Notes: generated from the letters alone by a model not told the origin. DNA of 6,050 nucleotides from Chloroflexota bacterium (GCA_016200765.1 JACQEC010000337.1:1-6050); one strand, 5' to 3'; numbered from the stretch's first letter, positions 1-5,867 are shown. Program-made: numbers and translations.

Positions 1-1
1 G

Positions 2-208
2 CATGGCATCGGCGTGACCGTGCACGAGCCGCCGTGGCTGGACGTGATCGAGCAGACCGTCCTGCAAGCCAACATGACCTTCACCGTCGAGCCGAGCATC
101 ATCGTGCCCGAGCGCTTCGGCAACCGCGTCGAAGATGTGATCGTCGTCACCGAGGGCGGCGGCGTCTCGCTCTATCAAGCCGATCACCGCCTATATCTGG
201 TTGATTGA
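2..208 (+). CDS. M24-family metallopeptidase (Xaa-Pro aminopeptidase / prolidase-like), C-terminal fragment
   Basis: Only the last 68 codons are in the window; the gene begins to the left. The in-frame reading from base 2 starts HGIGVTVHEPPW, the hallmark HGxG...HExP segment of the pita-bread peptidases. Next come TVEP (Glu codon 89-91) and RVED (Glu codon 131-133). By comparison with prolidase, the first His and these two Glu are three of the five dinuclear metal ligands; the two Asp ligands would lie upstream. Enzymes of this family are usually cytoplasmic and cleave the bond before a proline in peptides, though some members act on creatine or other small amides. The end, LYLVD followed by TGA, is a normal family C-terminus, so the gene looks intact here. 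The GTG at 14 is not a start, because the motif continues upstream of it. The exact substrate cannot be told from this piece, and nothing links it to CO metabolism. Confidence 0.87.
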   Translation, partial: HGIGVTVHEPPWLDVIEQTVLQANMTFTVEPSIIVPERFGNRVEDVIVVTEGGGVSLYQADHRLYLVD

Positions 209-245
209 GGCCAAGCCCGTTTCGCGCCATACCGCCGATTCGTAG

Positions 246-308
246 GGGCGAAGCCACGGCCACGGCTCGTCCTGTTTAGCAACCAGATGGCTGGCCGTGG
301 CTTCGCCC
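246..308. repeat. Inverted repeat, 17-bp perfect arms, 29-base loop
   Basis: The arms gggcgaagccacggcca (246-262) and its exact complement (292-308) enclose a 29-base loop. There is no T-run after the right arm, so it is not a classical intrinsic terminator, but it sits 37 bases after the peptidase stop and could slow or end transcription. Palindromes beginning with a GGGGCGAAGCC-type sequence recur between genes in Chloroflexota as I remember them, so a dispersed repeat element is a likely origin. That part is inference. Confidence 0.7.
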
Positions 309-357
309 TTCCCCGCCCCCGCCTCAACCCTCGGTCGCCATCGTCGCGCGCCATTCT

Positions 358-383
358 CCCCTCTCCCATACTTGGGAGAGGGG
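358..383. repeat. Dispersed hairpin repeat (LTPGPSPxxGRGE type)
   Basis: The arms cccctctccca (358-368) and tgggagagggg (373-383) are perfectly complementary around a 4-base loop. The right flank, ccgggggtgag, continues the motif. Read on the minus strand, the stretch encodes LTPGPSPKYGRGE, a string that appears as spurious peptide in many bacterial genomes and especially in Chloroflexota, because this hairpin is a widespread intergenic repeat. It is not a gene. It supports the taxonomic guess and may be a non-autonomous mobile or REP-like element. Confidence 0.72.
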
Positions 384-450
384 CCGGGGGTGAGGTCTTT
401 CAACGCTCAACGCGCAACGCCGCCGCTTCTGCTTTCTGCTTGACAGCACA

Positions 451-459
451 TGGTATAAT
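451..459 (+). promoter_or_regulatory. Extended -10 promoter for the cox operon
   Basis: The sequence tggtataat matches the extended -10 consensus TGnTATAAT perfectly. Transcription would start near 466, giving a leader of about 70 bases before coxM. A perfect TTGACA lies at 440-445, only 8 bases upstream of TATAAT, which is too close for normal sigma-70 spacing (16-18). The bases at the proper -35 distance (about 431-436, gctttc) do not match. An extended -10 can work without a good -35. This is the only promoter-like signal I see for the three cox genes. Confidence 0.55.
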
Positions 460-520
460 CCCACTCATCGCCTGCACTTTCAACGCCGTCCAAAAACCGT
501 CCATCCGAGGTCATGTGATA

Positions 521-526
521 AGGAGG
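521..526 (+). promoter_or_regulatory. coxM ribosome binding site
   Basis: AGGAGG, a full Shine-Dalgarno match, lies 9 bases before the ATG at 536. An in-frame TTG at 530 is only 3 bases from it, too close to be used, so the site decides the coxM start in favour of the ATG. Confidence 0.85.
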
Positions 527-535
527 TAATTGCAG

Positions 536-1402
536 ATGATTCCCGCAGAGTTTCAATACGCCACTCCCCCGACGATCCCCGAAGCCATCGCGCTCCTGCA
601 AGCCCATCAGGACGCGAAAATCCTCTCCGGCGGCCAGAGCCTCATCCCTGCGCTCAAACTGCGGCTCGCCACCCCGCCATTGCTCGTGGACATCAGCCGC
701 ATCGCCGGCCTCACCACCCTCTCCGAAGCCGGAGGCTGGCTGCACATCGGCGCGCTCGTGCGCGAGGCGGACCTCGAAGAATCGCCTCTGGTCCGCAGTC
801 GCTACCCGCTCTTGCATGACACCTCGCACGTCGTCGCCGACCCGCTCGTGCGCAATCTGGCGACCATTGCCGGCAATCTGGCGCACGCCGACCCGGCTAA
901 CGATCACCCCGCGACCATGCTGGCCTATCGCGCTGAAGTTGTCGCGACCGGCCCGTCCGGCGCGCGCGTGATTGCGGTGGATTCGTTCTTCACCGGCCTG
1001 TTCGCCACCGCGCTCGCCCACGACGAGATTCTCACCGAAGTGCGCGTGCCGGCGCCCATGGCCGGCAGTGGCGGGGCCTACCTTAAGTTGGAGCGCAAGG
1101 TCGGCGATTTCGCCACCGCGGGCGTGGCCGCGCAGTTGAATCTCGATGCCGCCGGAAGGGTCCAGCAGATCGGCATCGGCCTCACCAATGTGGGCCCCAT
1201 GGCGATCCGCGCCCGGCGTTCCGAAGACGTTCTGCGCGGCCAGTCGCCAAGCGACGCATTGATCGCGCAGGCCGCCGCGCTGGCGCAGGAAGATTGCGAT
1301 CCAACCGCCGACTTGCGCGGCTCGGCAGACTACAAACGCAACATGGTGCGCATCTTGACCATGCGCGCGCTCCACAAAGCGTTAGAAAGGGCAAGAGCAT
1401 GA
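536..1402 (+). CDS. coxM: Aerobic carbon monoxide dehydrogenase, medium (FAD-binding) subunit
   Basis: This 288-residue flavoprotein subunit takes electrons from the [2Fe-2S] clusters of CoxS and passes them via FAD to the respiratory chain. The length is normal for CoxM. The two FAD-binding signatures of the xanthine dehydrogenase FAD-domain family are visible: SGGQSL at residues 31-36 (AGGHSL type) and TIAGN at 110-114 followed by LAHADPANDHPA (TIGGN/D type). The conserved AYLKLERKVGDFATAGVA segment (181-198) lines the flavin site in the family, and the C-terminal CODH flavoprotein domain follows. The start at ATG 536 is chosen from the AGGAGG at 521. The stop overlaps the coxS start as ATGA (1399-1402), indicating translational coupling. 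FAD subunits of related molybdenum hydroxylases look alike; the CODH assignment comes mainly from the form I CoxL downstream. Confidence 0.95.
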   Translation: MIPAEFQYATPPTIPEAIALLQAHQDAKILSGGQSLIPALKLRLATPPLLVDISRIAGLTTLSEAGGWLHIGALVREADLEESPLVRSRYPLLHDTSHVVADPLVRNLATIAGNLAHADPANDHPATMLAYRAEVVATGPSGARVIAVDSFFTGLFATALAHDEILTEVRVPAPMAGSGGAYLKLERKVGDFATAGVAAQLNLDAAGRVQQIGIGLTNVGPMAIRARRSEDVLRGQSPSDALIAQAAALAQEDCDPTADLRGSADYKRNMVRILTMRALHKALERARA

Positions 1403-1887
1403 CCCAAAAGATTACCATCAATTTGAACGGCGCAGATGTGACGGCGGAGGTGGAGCCGCGCCTGCTGTTGGTCCACTTCATCCGCGAGGTCGCCAATCTG
1501 ACCGGCACGCACATCGGCTGTGATACCACTTCGTGCGGCGCCTGCTCGGTGGTGCTCGACGGCAAAGCGGTGAAATCGTGCACACTGTTTGCCGTGCAGG
1601 CCGACGGCCGCCGGATCATGACCGTCGAGGGGCTGGTGACGGGCGGACAACTGCACCCGATCCAGGAGGGCTTTCACGAAAAGCACGGCCTGCAGTGTGG
1701 CTTCTGCACGCCGGGCATGATGATGACCAGCTACGCGTTCTTGCAGAACCACGCCCACGCGAGCGAAGAAGAAATCCGCTGGGCGATTTCCGGCAACCTC
1801 TGCCGTTGCACGGGTTATGTGAACATCGTCGAAGCCATCAAATATGCTGACGCGAAATTGCACGCGCCAGCCGCAGGAGGTGCGTAA
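1399..1887 (+). CDS. coxS: Aerobic carbon monoxide dehydrogenase, small [2Fe-2S] subunit
   Basis: This 162-residue iron-sulfur subunit relays electrons from the molybdenum site in CoxL to FAD in CoxM. The N-terminal plant-ferredoxin-like domain carries the first cluster on C41, C46, C49 and C61 (GCDTTSCGAC...SC). The C-terminal helical domain carries the second cluster on C100, C103, C135 and C137 (CGFCTPG ... LCRCTGY). Spacing and positions match characterised CoxS almost residue for residue, and all eight Cys are present. The start at 1399 is part of the ATGA overlap with coxM and has a purine-rich gaaaggg upstream. An in-frame longer reading from 1294 lies wholly inside coxM and was not used. 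The stop overlaps the coxL start as TAATG. The same fold occurs in all xanthine dehydrogenase-family enzymes, so specificity is inferred from coxL. Confidence 0.96.
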   Translation: MTQKITINLNGADVTAEVEPRLLLVHFIREVANLTGTHIGCDTTSCGACSVVLDGKAVKSCTLFAVQADGRRIMTVEGLVTGGQLHPIQEGFHEKHGLQCGFCTPGMMMTSYAFLQNHAHASEEEIRWAISGNLCRCTGYVNIVEAIKYADAKLHAPAAGGA

Positions 1888-4235
1888 TGGGTGTTGCACA
1901 TGGGATGGGGCACTCCGTCAAGCGCAAGGAAGACGCGCGGTTTCTGCGCGGGCGGGGCAATTATATTGACGACATCAAACTGCCGGGGATGCTCTGGCTT
2001 GACATCGTGCGCAGTCCGCTGGCGCACGCCAAGATTGTGAACATCAACAAAGAGAAGGCGCTGGCGACGCCCGGCGTGGCCGCAGTCATCACGGGCGCAG
2101 ACCTGGTTCCGTACAAACTCGAATGGATGCCCACGCTGATGAGCGACCGGCAGATGGTCTTGCCCGTGGACACGGTGATGTATTACGCGCAGGAGGTCGC
2201 GGCGGTCATCGCCACCTCGCGCTATGCCGCCGCCGATGGCGTGGCGGCGGTTGAAGTAGATTACGAACCGCTCGAGCCGGTGCTCGACCCGAAGAAGGCG
2301 CTCTTGCCCGACTCGCCGGTCATCCGCTTCGACCGCGAAGAAAAATCGAACCGCATCTGGCATTGGGAAGCCGGAGACCGGCAGGGCACCGACGCGGCCT
2401 TCAAGGGCTCCGATGTGGTGGTCGCGGAAGATATTTACATCCCCCGCATCCACGTGGCGTCCATCGAGACGTGCGGCTGTGTGGCGAGTTGGGACCCGAT
2501 GGAAGGCCATCTGACGCTCTACATGACCACGCAAGCGCCGCACGCCATCCGCACGGTGGTGGCGCTGGTGACCGGCCACCTCGGCCTGCATGAGCACAAG
2601 ATTCGCGTCGTCTCGCCGGACATCGGCGGCGGGTTCGGCGGCAAGGTGCCCGTCTATCCGGGCTACGTGCTGGCCGTGGCCGCTTCGGTGCTGACTGGCA
2701 AGCCGGTGAAGTGGATCGAAGACCGCAGTGAGAACCTGCAAGCCGACTCGTTCGCGCGCGACTATCACATTCACGCCGAACTGGCCGCGCAGAAAGACGG
2801 CAAACTCAATGCCCTGCGCATGGGCGTGGTCGCCGATCACGGCGCGTTTGACTCGGCGGCGAACCCCTCCAAGTTCCCGGCCGGGCTGTTCTCCATCTGC
2901 ACCGGGTCGTATGACATCAAGACCGCGTTCACCGAGGTGGACGGCGTCTACACCAACAAGCCGCCGGGAGGCATCGCCTACCGCTGTTCGTTCCGCGTCA
3001 CCGAGGCGGTGCACGCCGTCGAGCGCATGATGGACGTGCTGGCGCAGAAGCTCAAGATGGACCCCGCCGACCTGCGCGCGCTGAACTTCATCAGGCCGGA
3101 GCAGTTCCCGTACAAGTCTGCCTTTGGCTGGGAATACGACAGCGGCAACTATCAGGGCGCGCTGGACAAGGCCAAGCAGATCATCGGCTACGACGACCTG
3201 CGCAAGGAGCAGGCCGAGAAGCGCGCGCGCGGCGAACTGATGGGCATCGGCCTCTCGACCTTCACCGAGATTGTCGGGGCCGGGCCGTCGCACACCTTCG
3301 ACATCCTCGGCATCAAGATGTTCGACTCGGCGGAGATTCGCGTGCATCCGACCGGCAGGGTCATCGCGCGCTTCGGCACCAAGTCGCAGGGGCAGGGGCA
3401 CGAGACGACCTACGCGCAGATTATCGCGCAGGAGTTGGGCATCCCGGAGGAGCATATCGCCGTCGAGGAAGGCGACACCGACACCGCGCCCTACGGTCTC
3501 GGCACCTACGCCTCGCGCTCCACGCCGACCGCCGGCGCGGCAGGGGCGATGGCCGCGCGCAAGATTCGCGAGAAGGCGCGCAAGATTGCGGCGCACTTGC
3601 TCGAAGCGAACGAAGCCGACCTGGAGTGGGAGACCGGCAAGTTCTTTGTGAAGGGCGTGCCCAGCCGGTCAAAGACGATTCAGGAGATTGCCTTCGCCGC
3701 CTACACCAACCACCCGCAGGGCATGGAAGCGGGCTTGGAGGCGGTGGACTATTACGACCCGCCGAACCTGACGTTCCCGTTTGGCGCGTACATCTGCGTG
3801 GTGGACATTGACCGCGGCACGGGCGAGGTGAAGATTCACCGTTTCGTGGCGGTGGACGACTGCGGCAACATCATCAACCCGATGATTGTGGACGGGCAGA
3901 TTCACGGCGGGCTGACGATGGGCATGGCGCCGGCGTTGTTGGAAGAGATTGTCTATGATGAGAACGGCGTCAACCTGACAGGCACATTCATGGACTACTT
4001 ACTGCCGACGGCGATGGAGACGCCCAAGTGGGAGTTGGACAAGACGACTACCCCATCGCCGCATCATCCATTTGGCGCGAAGGGCGTCGGCGAGTCGGCC
4101 ACGGTCGGCGCGCCGCCGGCCATCGCCAACGCGGTGGTGGACGCGCTGTCCCACCTCGGCGTGACCAACATGGACATCCCGCTCACCCCGCAGAAGGTGT
4201 GGGCGGTGCTGAAGGAGAAGGGCGCGGCGTTGTAG
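1887..4235 (+). CDS. coxL: Aerobic carbon monoxide dehydrogenase, large Mo-Cu subunit, form I
   Basis: The 782-residue catalytic subunit binds molybdopterin cytosine dinucleotide and the Mo-S-Cu site and oxidises CO with water to CO2, two protons and two electrons. The decisive motif is AYRCSFR at residues 364-370. Its Cys367 corresponds to the copper-ligating Cys388 of the Oligotropha (Afipia) enzyme and defines form I; form II, of doubtful CO activity, has AYRGAGR. Also visible are Gln216 in TTQAPH, the glycine-rich cofactor loop GGGFGG (247-252), and Glu736 in GVGESATVG, equivalent to the catalytic Glu763. Start: ATG 1887 overlaps the coxS stop, with GCAGGAGG at 1873-1880. The protein has no signal peptide. 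The N-terminus, GMGHSVKRKEDARFLRG, is typical. The length is within the family range and I see no frameshift. M-S-L order is the usual form I order. The usual maturation genes (coxD/E/F) do not follow directly; instead there is a hairpin and accessory DNA. Confidence 0.97.
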   Translation: MGVAHGMGHSVKRKEDARFLRGRGNYIDDIKLPGMLWLDIVRSPLAHAKIVNINKEKALATPGVAAVITGADLVPYKLEWMPTLMSDRQMVLPVDTVMYYAQEVAAVIATSRYAAADGVAAVEVDYEPLEPVLDPKKALLPDSPVIRFDREEKSNRIWHWEAGDRQGTDAAFKGSDVVVAEDIYIPRIHVASIETCGCVASWDPMEGHLTLYMTTQAPHAIRTVVALVTGHLGLHEHKIRVVSPDIGGGFGGKVPVYPGYVLAVAASVLTGKPVKWIEDRSENLQADSFARDYHIHAELAAQKDGKLNALRMGVVADHGAFDSAANPSKFPAGLFSICTGSYDIKTAFTEVDGVYTNKPPGGIAYRCSFRVTEAVHAVERMMDVLAQKLKMDPADLRALNFIRPEQFPYKSAFGWEYDSGNYQGALDKAKQIIGYDDLRKEQAEKRARGELMGIGLSTFTEIVGAGPSHTFDILGIKMFDSAEIRVHPTGRVIARFGTKSQGQGHETTYAQIIAQELGIPEEHIAVEEGDTDTAPYGLGTYASRSTPTAGAAGAMAARKIREKARKIAAHLLEANEADLEWETGKFFVKGVPSRSKTIQEIAFAAYTNHPQGMEAGLEAVDYYDPPNLTFPFGAYICVVDIDRGTGEVKIHRFVAVDDCGNIINPMIVDGQIHGGLTMGMAPALLEEIVYDENGVNLTGTFMDYLLPTAMETPKWELDKTTTPSPHHPFGAKGVGESATVGAPPAIANAVVDALSHLGVTNMDIPLTPQKVWAVLKEKGAAL

Positions 4236-4239
4236 ATCA

Positions 4240-4280
4240 TCGTGGACGGGACAGAAACAAGGTTTCTGTCCCGTCCACGA
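4240..4280. terminator. Perfect 19-bp hairpin after coxL
   Basis: Two 19-base arms (4240-4258 and 4262-4280) are exact reverse complements around a 3-base loop (aag). The stem begins 4 bases after the coxL stop, where a terminator belongs, but no T-tract follows. It could be a factor-aided terminator, an mRNA-stabilising stem for the cox transcript, or a REP-like palindrome. Cores of the agaaac/gtttct kind recur in Chloroflexota intergenic DNA as I remember them. The perfect match over 19 bp implies recent origin or selection. Confidence 0.7.
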
Positions 4281-4322
4281 ATCGTTTAGCTTCTAACGAG
4301 GATGCTTTGGAGGGCATAGCGC

Positions 4323-4327
4323 GGAGG
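4323..4327 (+). promoter_or_regulatory. Ribosome binding site of the orphan antitoxin
   Basis: GGAGG lies 5 bases before the ATG at 4333. An in-frame GTG at 4327 overlaps this site and cannot be the start, so the site fixes the start at 4333. Confidence 0.75.
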
Positions 4328-4332
4328 TGAAG

Positions 4333-4542
4333 ATGATCTCACAAGCAGAAGCGATCAGGCGATTAGAAGCCATTACTCATGAGTTGGTTGAACTGAAAGA
4401 GGCTATCGAAATGTGGGGCGAAAGGCCTGCGATCAACCAGACGCAGGCTTTTTTGGAGAAATGCCGCGGTTGGGAGGATTCGCGTCAACCTGAAGATATC
4501 ATCGCCGACATCTATGCCGCACGCACAAGTTCAGATAGTTAA
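4333..4542 (+). CDS. VapB-like small antitoxin, orphan
   Basis: This gene encodes 69 residues. The middle and end (WEDSRQPEDIIADIYAARTS, residues 47-66) resemble a group of short antitoxins found upstream of PIN-domain (VapC) RNases in cyanobacteria and Chloroflexota, where a CxGWED...EEIIAEIYASRT pattern is common as I recall it. The first half is a charged amphipathic helix (AIRRLEAITHELVELKEAIEMW) of the kind used for dimerisation. The antitoxin would bind and neutralise its toxin and repress its own operon. No PIN toxin follows: the expected position is taken by a degenerate coxL 3' end. The ribosome binding site is good and the frame is intact, so it may still be expressed. GC content is lower than in coxL. 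The family call is from remembered similarity, so function is moderately certain; that it is a small gene is more certain. Confidence 0.6.
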   Translation: MISQAEAIRRLEAITHELVELKEAIEMWGERPAINQTQAFLEKCRGWEDSRQPEDIIADIYAARTSSDS

Positions 4543-4549
4543 ACCGGAA

Positions 4550-4657
4550 GTAGTAGACGCGCTAGCGTACCACGGCGTGACCAATATGGACATCCCGCTC
4601 ACCCCGCCGAAGGTGTGGGCGGCGCTGAAGAAGAAGGGCGTGGCGCTGTGGAGTTAG
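4550..4657 (+). pseudogene. Remnant of a second coxL 3' end
   Basis: In one frame this stretch reads VVDALAYHGVTNMDIPLTPP and on to ALWS with a TAG stop. It aligns without gaps to the last 33 codons of coxL (4134-4232): by my count 26 of 33 residues and 86 of 99 bases are identical. It carries three extra codons before the stop. Everything upstream of it belongs to the antitoxin gene, so more than 95 percent of the second coxL is missing. An ATG at 4514, inside the antitoxin gene, opens a 47-codon chimeric frame through the remnant, but no such protein is known to me. It may be a leftover of a tandem cox copy, or an end brought in by an integrating element. Confidence 0.82.
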
Positions 4658-4693
4658 TTTGGGGGGCGGGAGTGCAACTCTCGCCCCCCAAAC
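4657..4693. terminator. Hairpin after the coxL remnant
   Basis: The arms 4657-4671 and 4679-4693 form a 15-bp stem (14 Watson-Crick pairs and one G-T) with a 7-base loop (gtgcaac). The stem is GC-rich and the right arm ends in aaac rather than a T-run. It begins at the last base of the remnant's stop codon, as a terminator of the lost gene would. It also insulates the gene starting at 4715 from upstream transcription. Its sequence is unlike the hairpin after the intact coxL. Confidence 0.68.
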
Positions 4694-4714
4694 ATAAAAT
4701 TAGCAAGAGGTTAC

Positions 4715-5587
4715 ATGCCACATAAATATTACAAGGCAGAGTCTATTTCGGCGACAGATGCTGGATTCGATGAAAACTGGCTTCAAGAACATATTCTTGC
4801 GGACCCCTCAATTCTTGGACTTGGAGATTTGTCCGTCATTCGGCGAGAGAAAAGGCAGGGTACAGGTGGTCGGATTGATTTTCTAATGTACGATGTCGAC
4901 AAGAATATCATGTATGAGGTGGAGGTGATGCTGGGCCGCTTGGACGAATCGCATATTATCCGAACGATCGAATACTGGGACATCGAGAGGCGGCGCTGGT
5001 TAGATCGTGAGCATCATGCTGTCATTGTTGCAGAAGAAATCACAAGTCGCTTTTTCAATGTGATTGGATTGTTTAATCGAGTCATACCGATCATTGCAAT
5101 TCAGCTAAATGCACTGAAGGTCGAAGATAAAATCGTTTTGAACTTCACGAAAGTGCTTGACGTATATGAGCCGCCTGAAGATGAAGAGGCGGAAAGCGAA
5201 CCTGTTGATCGTAAGTGGTGGGAAAATCGCTCAAATCCACAATCGCTAAAGATAGTTGACCAGTGCGCTAATCTTCTTTCGGTAGGCAATAAAGAGCCTC
5301 GAGTGACTTACAACAGAAGCCATATTGCTCTCGGAGGTTCGAAACAGAATTTCTGTTGGTTTCATCCACGAAAGGTGCAGACACACTGTCATCTTGAACT
5401 GAAAACTGGGACAACCAATCAACAGTCAATTATTAATCAGCTTGAACAGGCTGGGATCAGTGCGACACCGTACCGAGACAATGCAATCAAAGCGGTTATA
5501 ACGCCGGATGAAATGAGACAGCACGAAGCCATTATTCGTGAAGTGCTAAATAATGCGTTAAAGTCGATTGGCGGGGGATTGACATGA
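4715..5587 (+). CDS. Uncharacterised protein with PD-(D/E)XK nuclease-like N-terminal core
   Basis: This gene encodes 290 residues of unknown function. Residues 20-75 have the layout of a PD-(D/E)XK nuclease core: Glu25 in a helix (WLQEHI), then GGRIDFL with Asp55 and YEVEV with Glu68 and Glu70. The usual Lys of ExK is replaced by Glu70, so the site may be modified or inactive. The first part recalls the NucS/RecB-type arrangement, where a helix with a PxxLG turn precedes GRID. ESHIIRTIEYWDIE (78-91) is a striking conserved-looking segment. An acidic linker (152-165) leads to a C-terminal domain (about 175-290) with a WFHPRK...HLELK pattern, perhaps DUF5655-like (weak). AGAGG lies 4 bases before the ATG. 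The gene is AT-rich (23 G/C in the 60 bases from 4861) against the GC-rich cox operon, a sign of transfer. A role in DNA defence or repair is possible but not shown. Confidence 0.8.
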   Translation: MPHKYYKAESISATDAGFDENWLQEHILADPSILGLGDLSVIRREKRQGTGGRIDFLMYDVDKNIMYEVEVMLGRLDESHIIRTIEYWDIERRRWLDREHHAVIVAEEITSRFFNVIGLFNRVIPIIAIQLNALKVEDKIVLNFTKVLDVYEPPEDEEAESEPVDRKWWENRSNPQSLKIVDQCANLLSVGNKEPRVTYNRSHIALGGSKQNFCWFHPRKVQTHCHLELKTGTTNQQSIINQLEQAGISATPYRDNAIKAVITPDEMRQHEAIIREVLNNALKSIGGGLT

Positions 5588-5624
5588 GGTGCATTTCTCC
5601 AGTTACTAGCAAGACGGGGTGCTG

Positions 5625-5843
5625 ATGAAAACCGTCGCTCAACTGACCGTACCACAACTGGAAGCGCTGATCGAAAATGTGATCGAGCGTAAGATGATCG
5701 AATTGCTTGGCGATCCGGACGCCGGACTCGAACTCAAACCGGGCGTCAAAACCAAACTGCGCCGCTCGTTAGCGGCGGTCGAGCGCGGCGAGCGAGGGAT
5801 TCCTGCAAGAGAGGTCGCCACCGAATTAGGGCTGAATGGGTAG
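5625..5843 (+). CDS. Small antitoxin-like protein of unknown function
   Basis: This gene encodes 72 residues. The N-terminal half (TVPQLEALIENVIERKMIELLGDPDAG, residues 9-35) is a long helix ending in an LLGDPDxGL turn. The C-terminal half is basic and then helical (LRRSLAAVERGERGIPAREVATELGL). Proteins of this pattern are frequent beside RelE- or PIN-type toxins in cyanobacteria and Chloroflexota, and I would class it as an antitoxin-like or RelB-like regulator; this is from recall, not a search. The ATG at 5625 is preferred over an in-frame GTG at 5619 because family members as I know them begin MKTVxQLT. A weak ACGGGG precedes it. Base composition is GC-rich again, unlike the gene before it. 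The next gene starts 24 bases on, so the two could form one operon. No toxin is seen in the window. Confidence 0.7.
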   Translation: MKTVAQLTVPQLEALIENVIERKMIELLGDPDAGLELKPGVKTKLRRSLAAVERGERGIPAREVATELGLNG

Positions 5844-5867
5844 AGGTATATGCTATAGGGAGGAGCA

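Larger units (their letters stand above)
209..535. other. Intergenic region with two hairpin repeats and the cox promoter
   Basis: This 327-base stretch between the M24 peptidase stop and coxM contains no convincing gene. It holds a long hairpin (246-308), a second C/G-rich hairpin repeat (358-383), a short iterated motif at 401-420 (caacgctcaacgcgcaacgc), an extended -10 promoter (451-459) and the coxM ribosome binding site (521-526). The short reading frames that cross it on either strand are low-complexity translations of the repeats. The repeats occupy the left part and the regulatory signals the right, which fits a terminator/repeat block followed by a separate promoter for the cox operon. 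Confidence 0.7.

Noticed and set aside
191..403. Minus-strand frame encoding MKDLTPGPSPKYGRGE and more
   Set aside because: The peptide is the translation of a dispersed intergenic hairpin, a well-known source of false gene calls.
466..535. Molybdenum-cofactor riboswitch in the cox leader
   Set aside because: The leader is only about 70 bases and I see no multi-stem arrangement matching that riboswitch class.
407..1375. Minus-strand open frame of 322 codons opposite coxM
   Set aside because: It is a shadow of coxM, compositionally biased (Arg, Gly, Ala, His), and crosses the cox promoter region with no family features.
1294..1398. N-terminal extension of coxS
   Set aside because: The extension lies fully inside coxM, is basic and unlike any CoxS N-terminus, and the ATGA overlap at 1399 gives a family-length protein.
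1815..3596. Minus-strand open frame of 593 codons opposite coxL
   Set aside because: It lies antisense to an unambiguous coxL, is rich in Arg, Gly and His as expected for the reverse reading of GC-rich codons, and shows no recognisable domain or ribosome binding site.
4514..4657. Chimeric 47-codon frame as a real toxin gene
   Set aside because: Its N-terminus lacks the LDT/D start of PIN domains and the last 36 codons are plainly the coxL tail, so it is treated as part of the remnant.
5584..5625. A 13-codon frame joined to both neighbours by ATGA and TGATG overlaps
   Set aside because: The overlaps suggest translational coupling, but the peptide (MRCISPVTSKTGC) has no recognisable feature and such short frames arise easily by chance.
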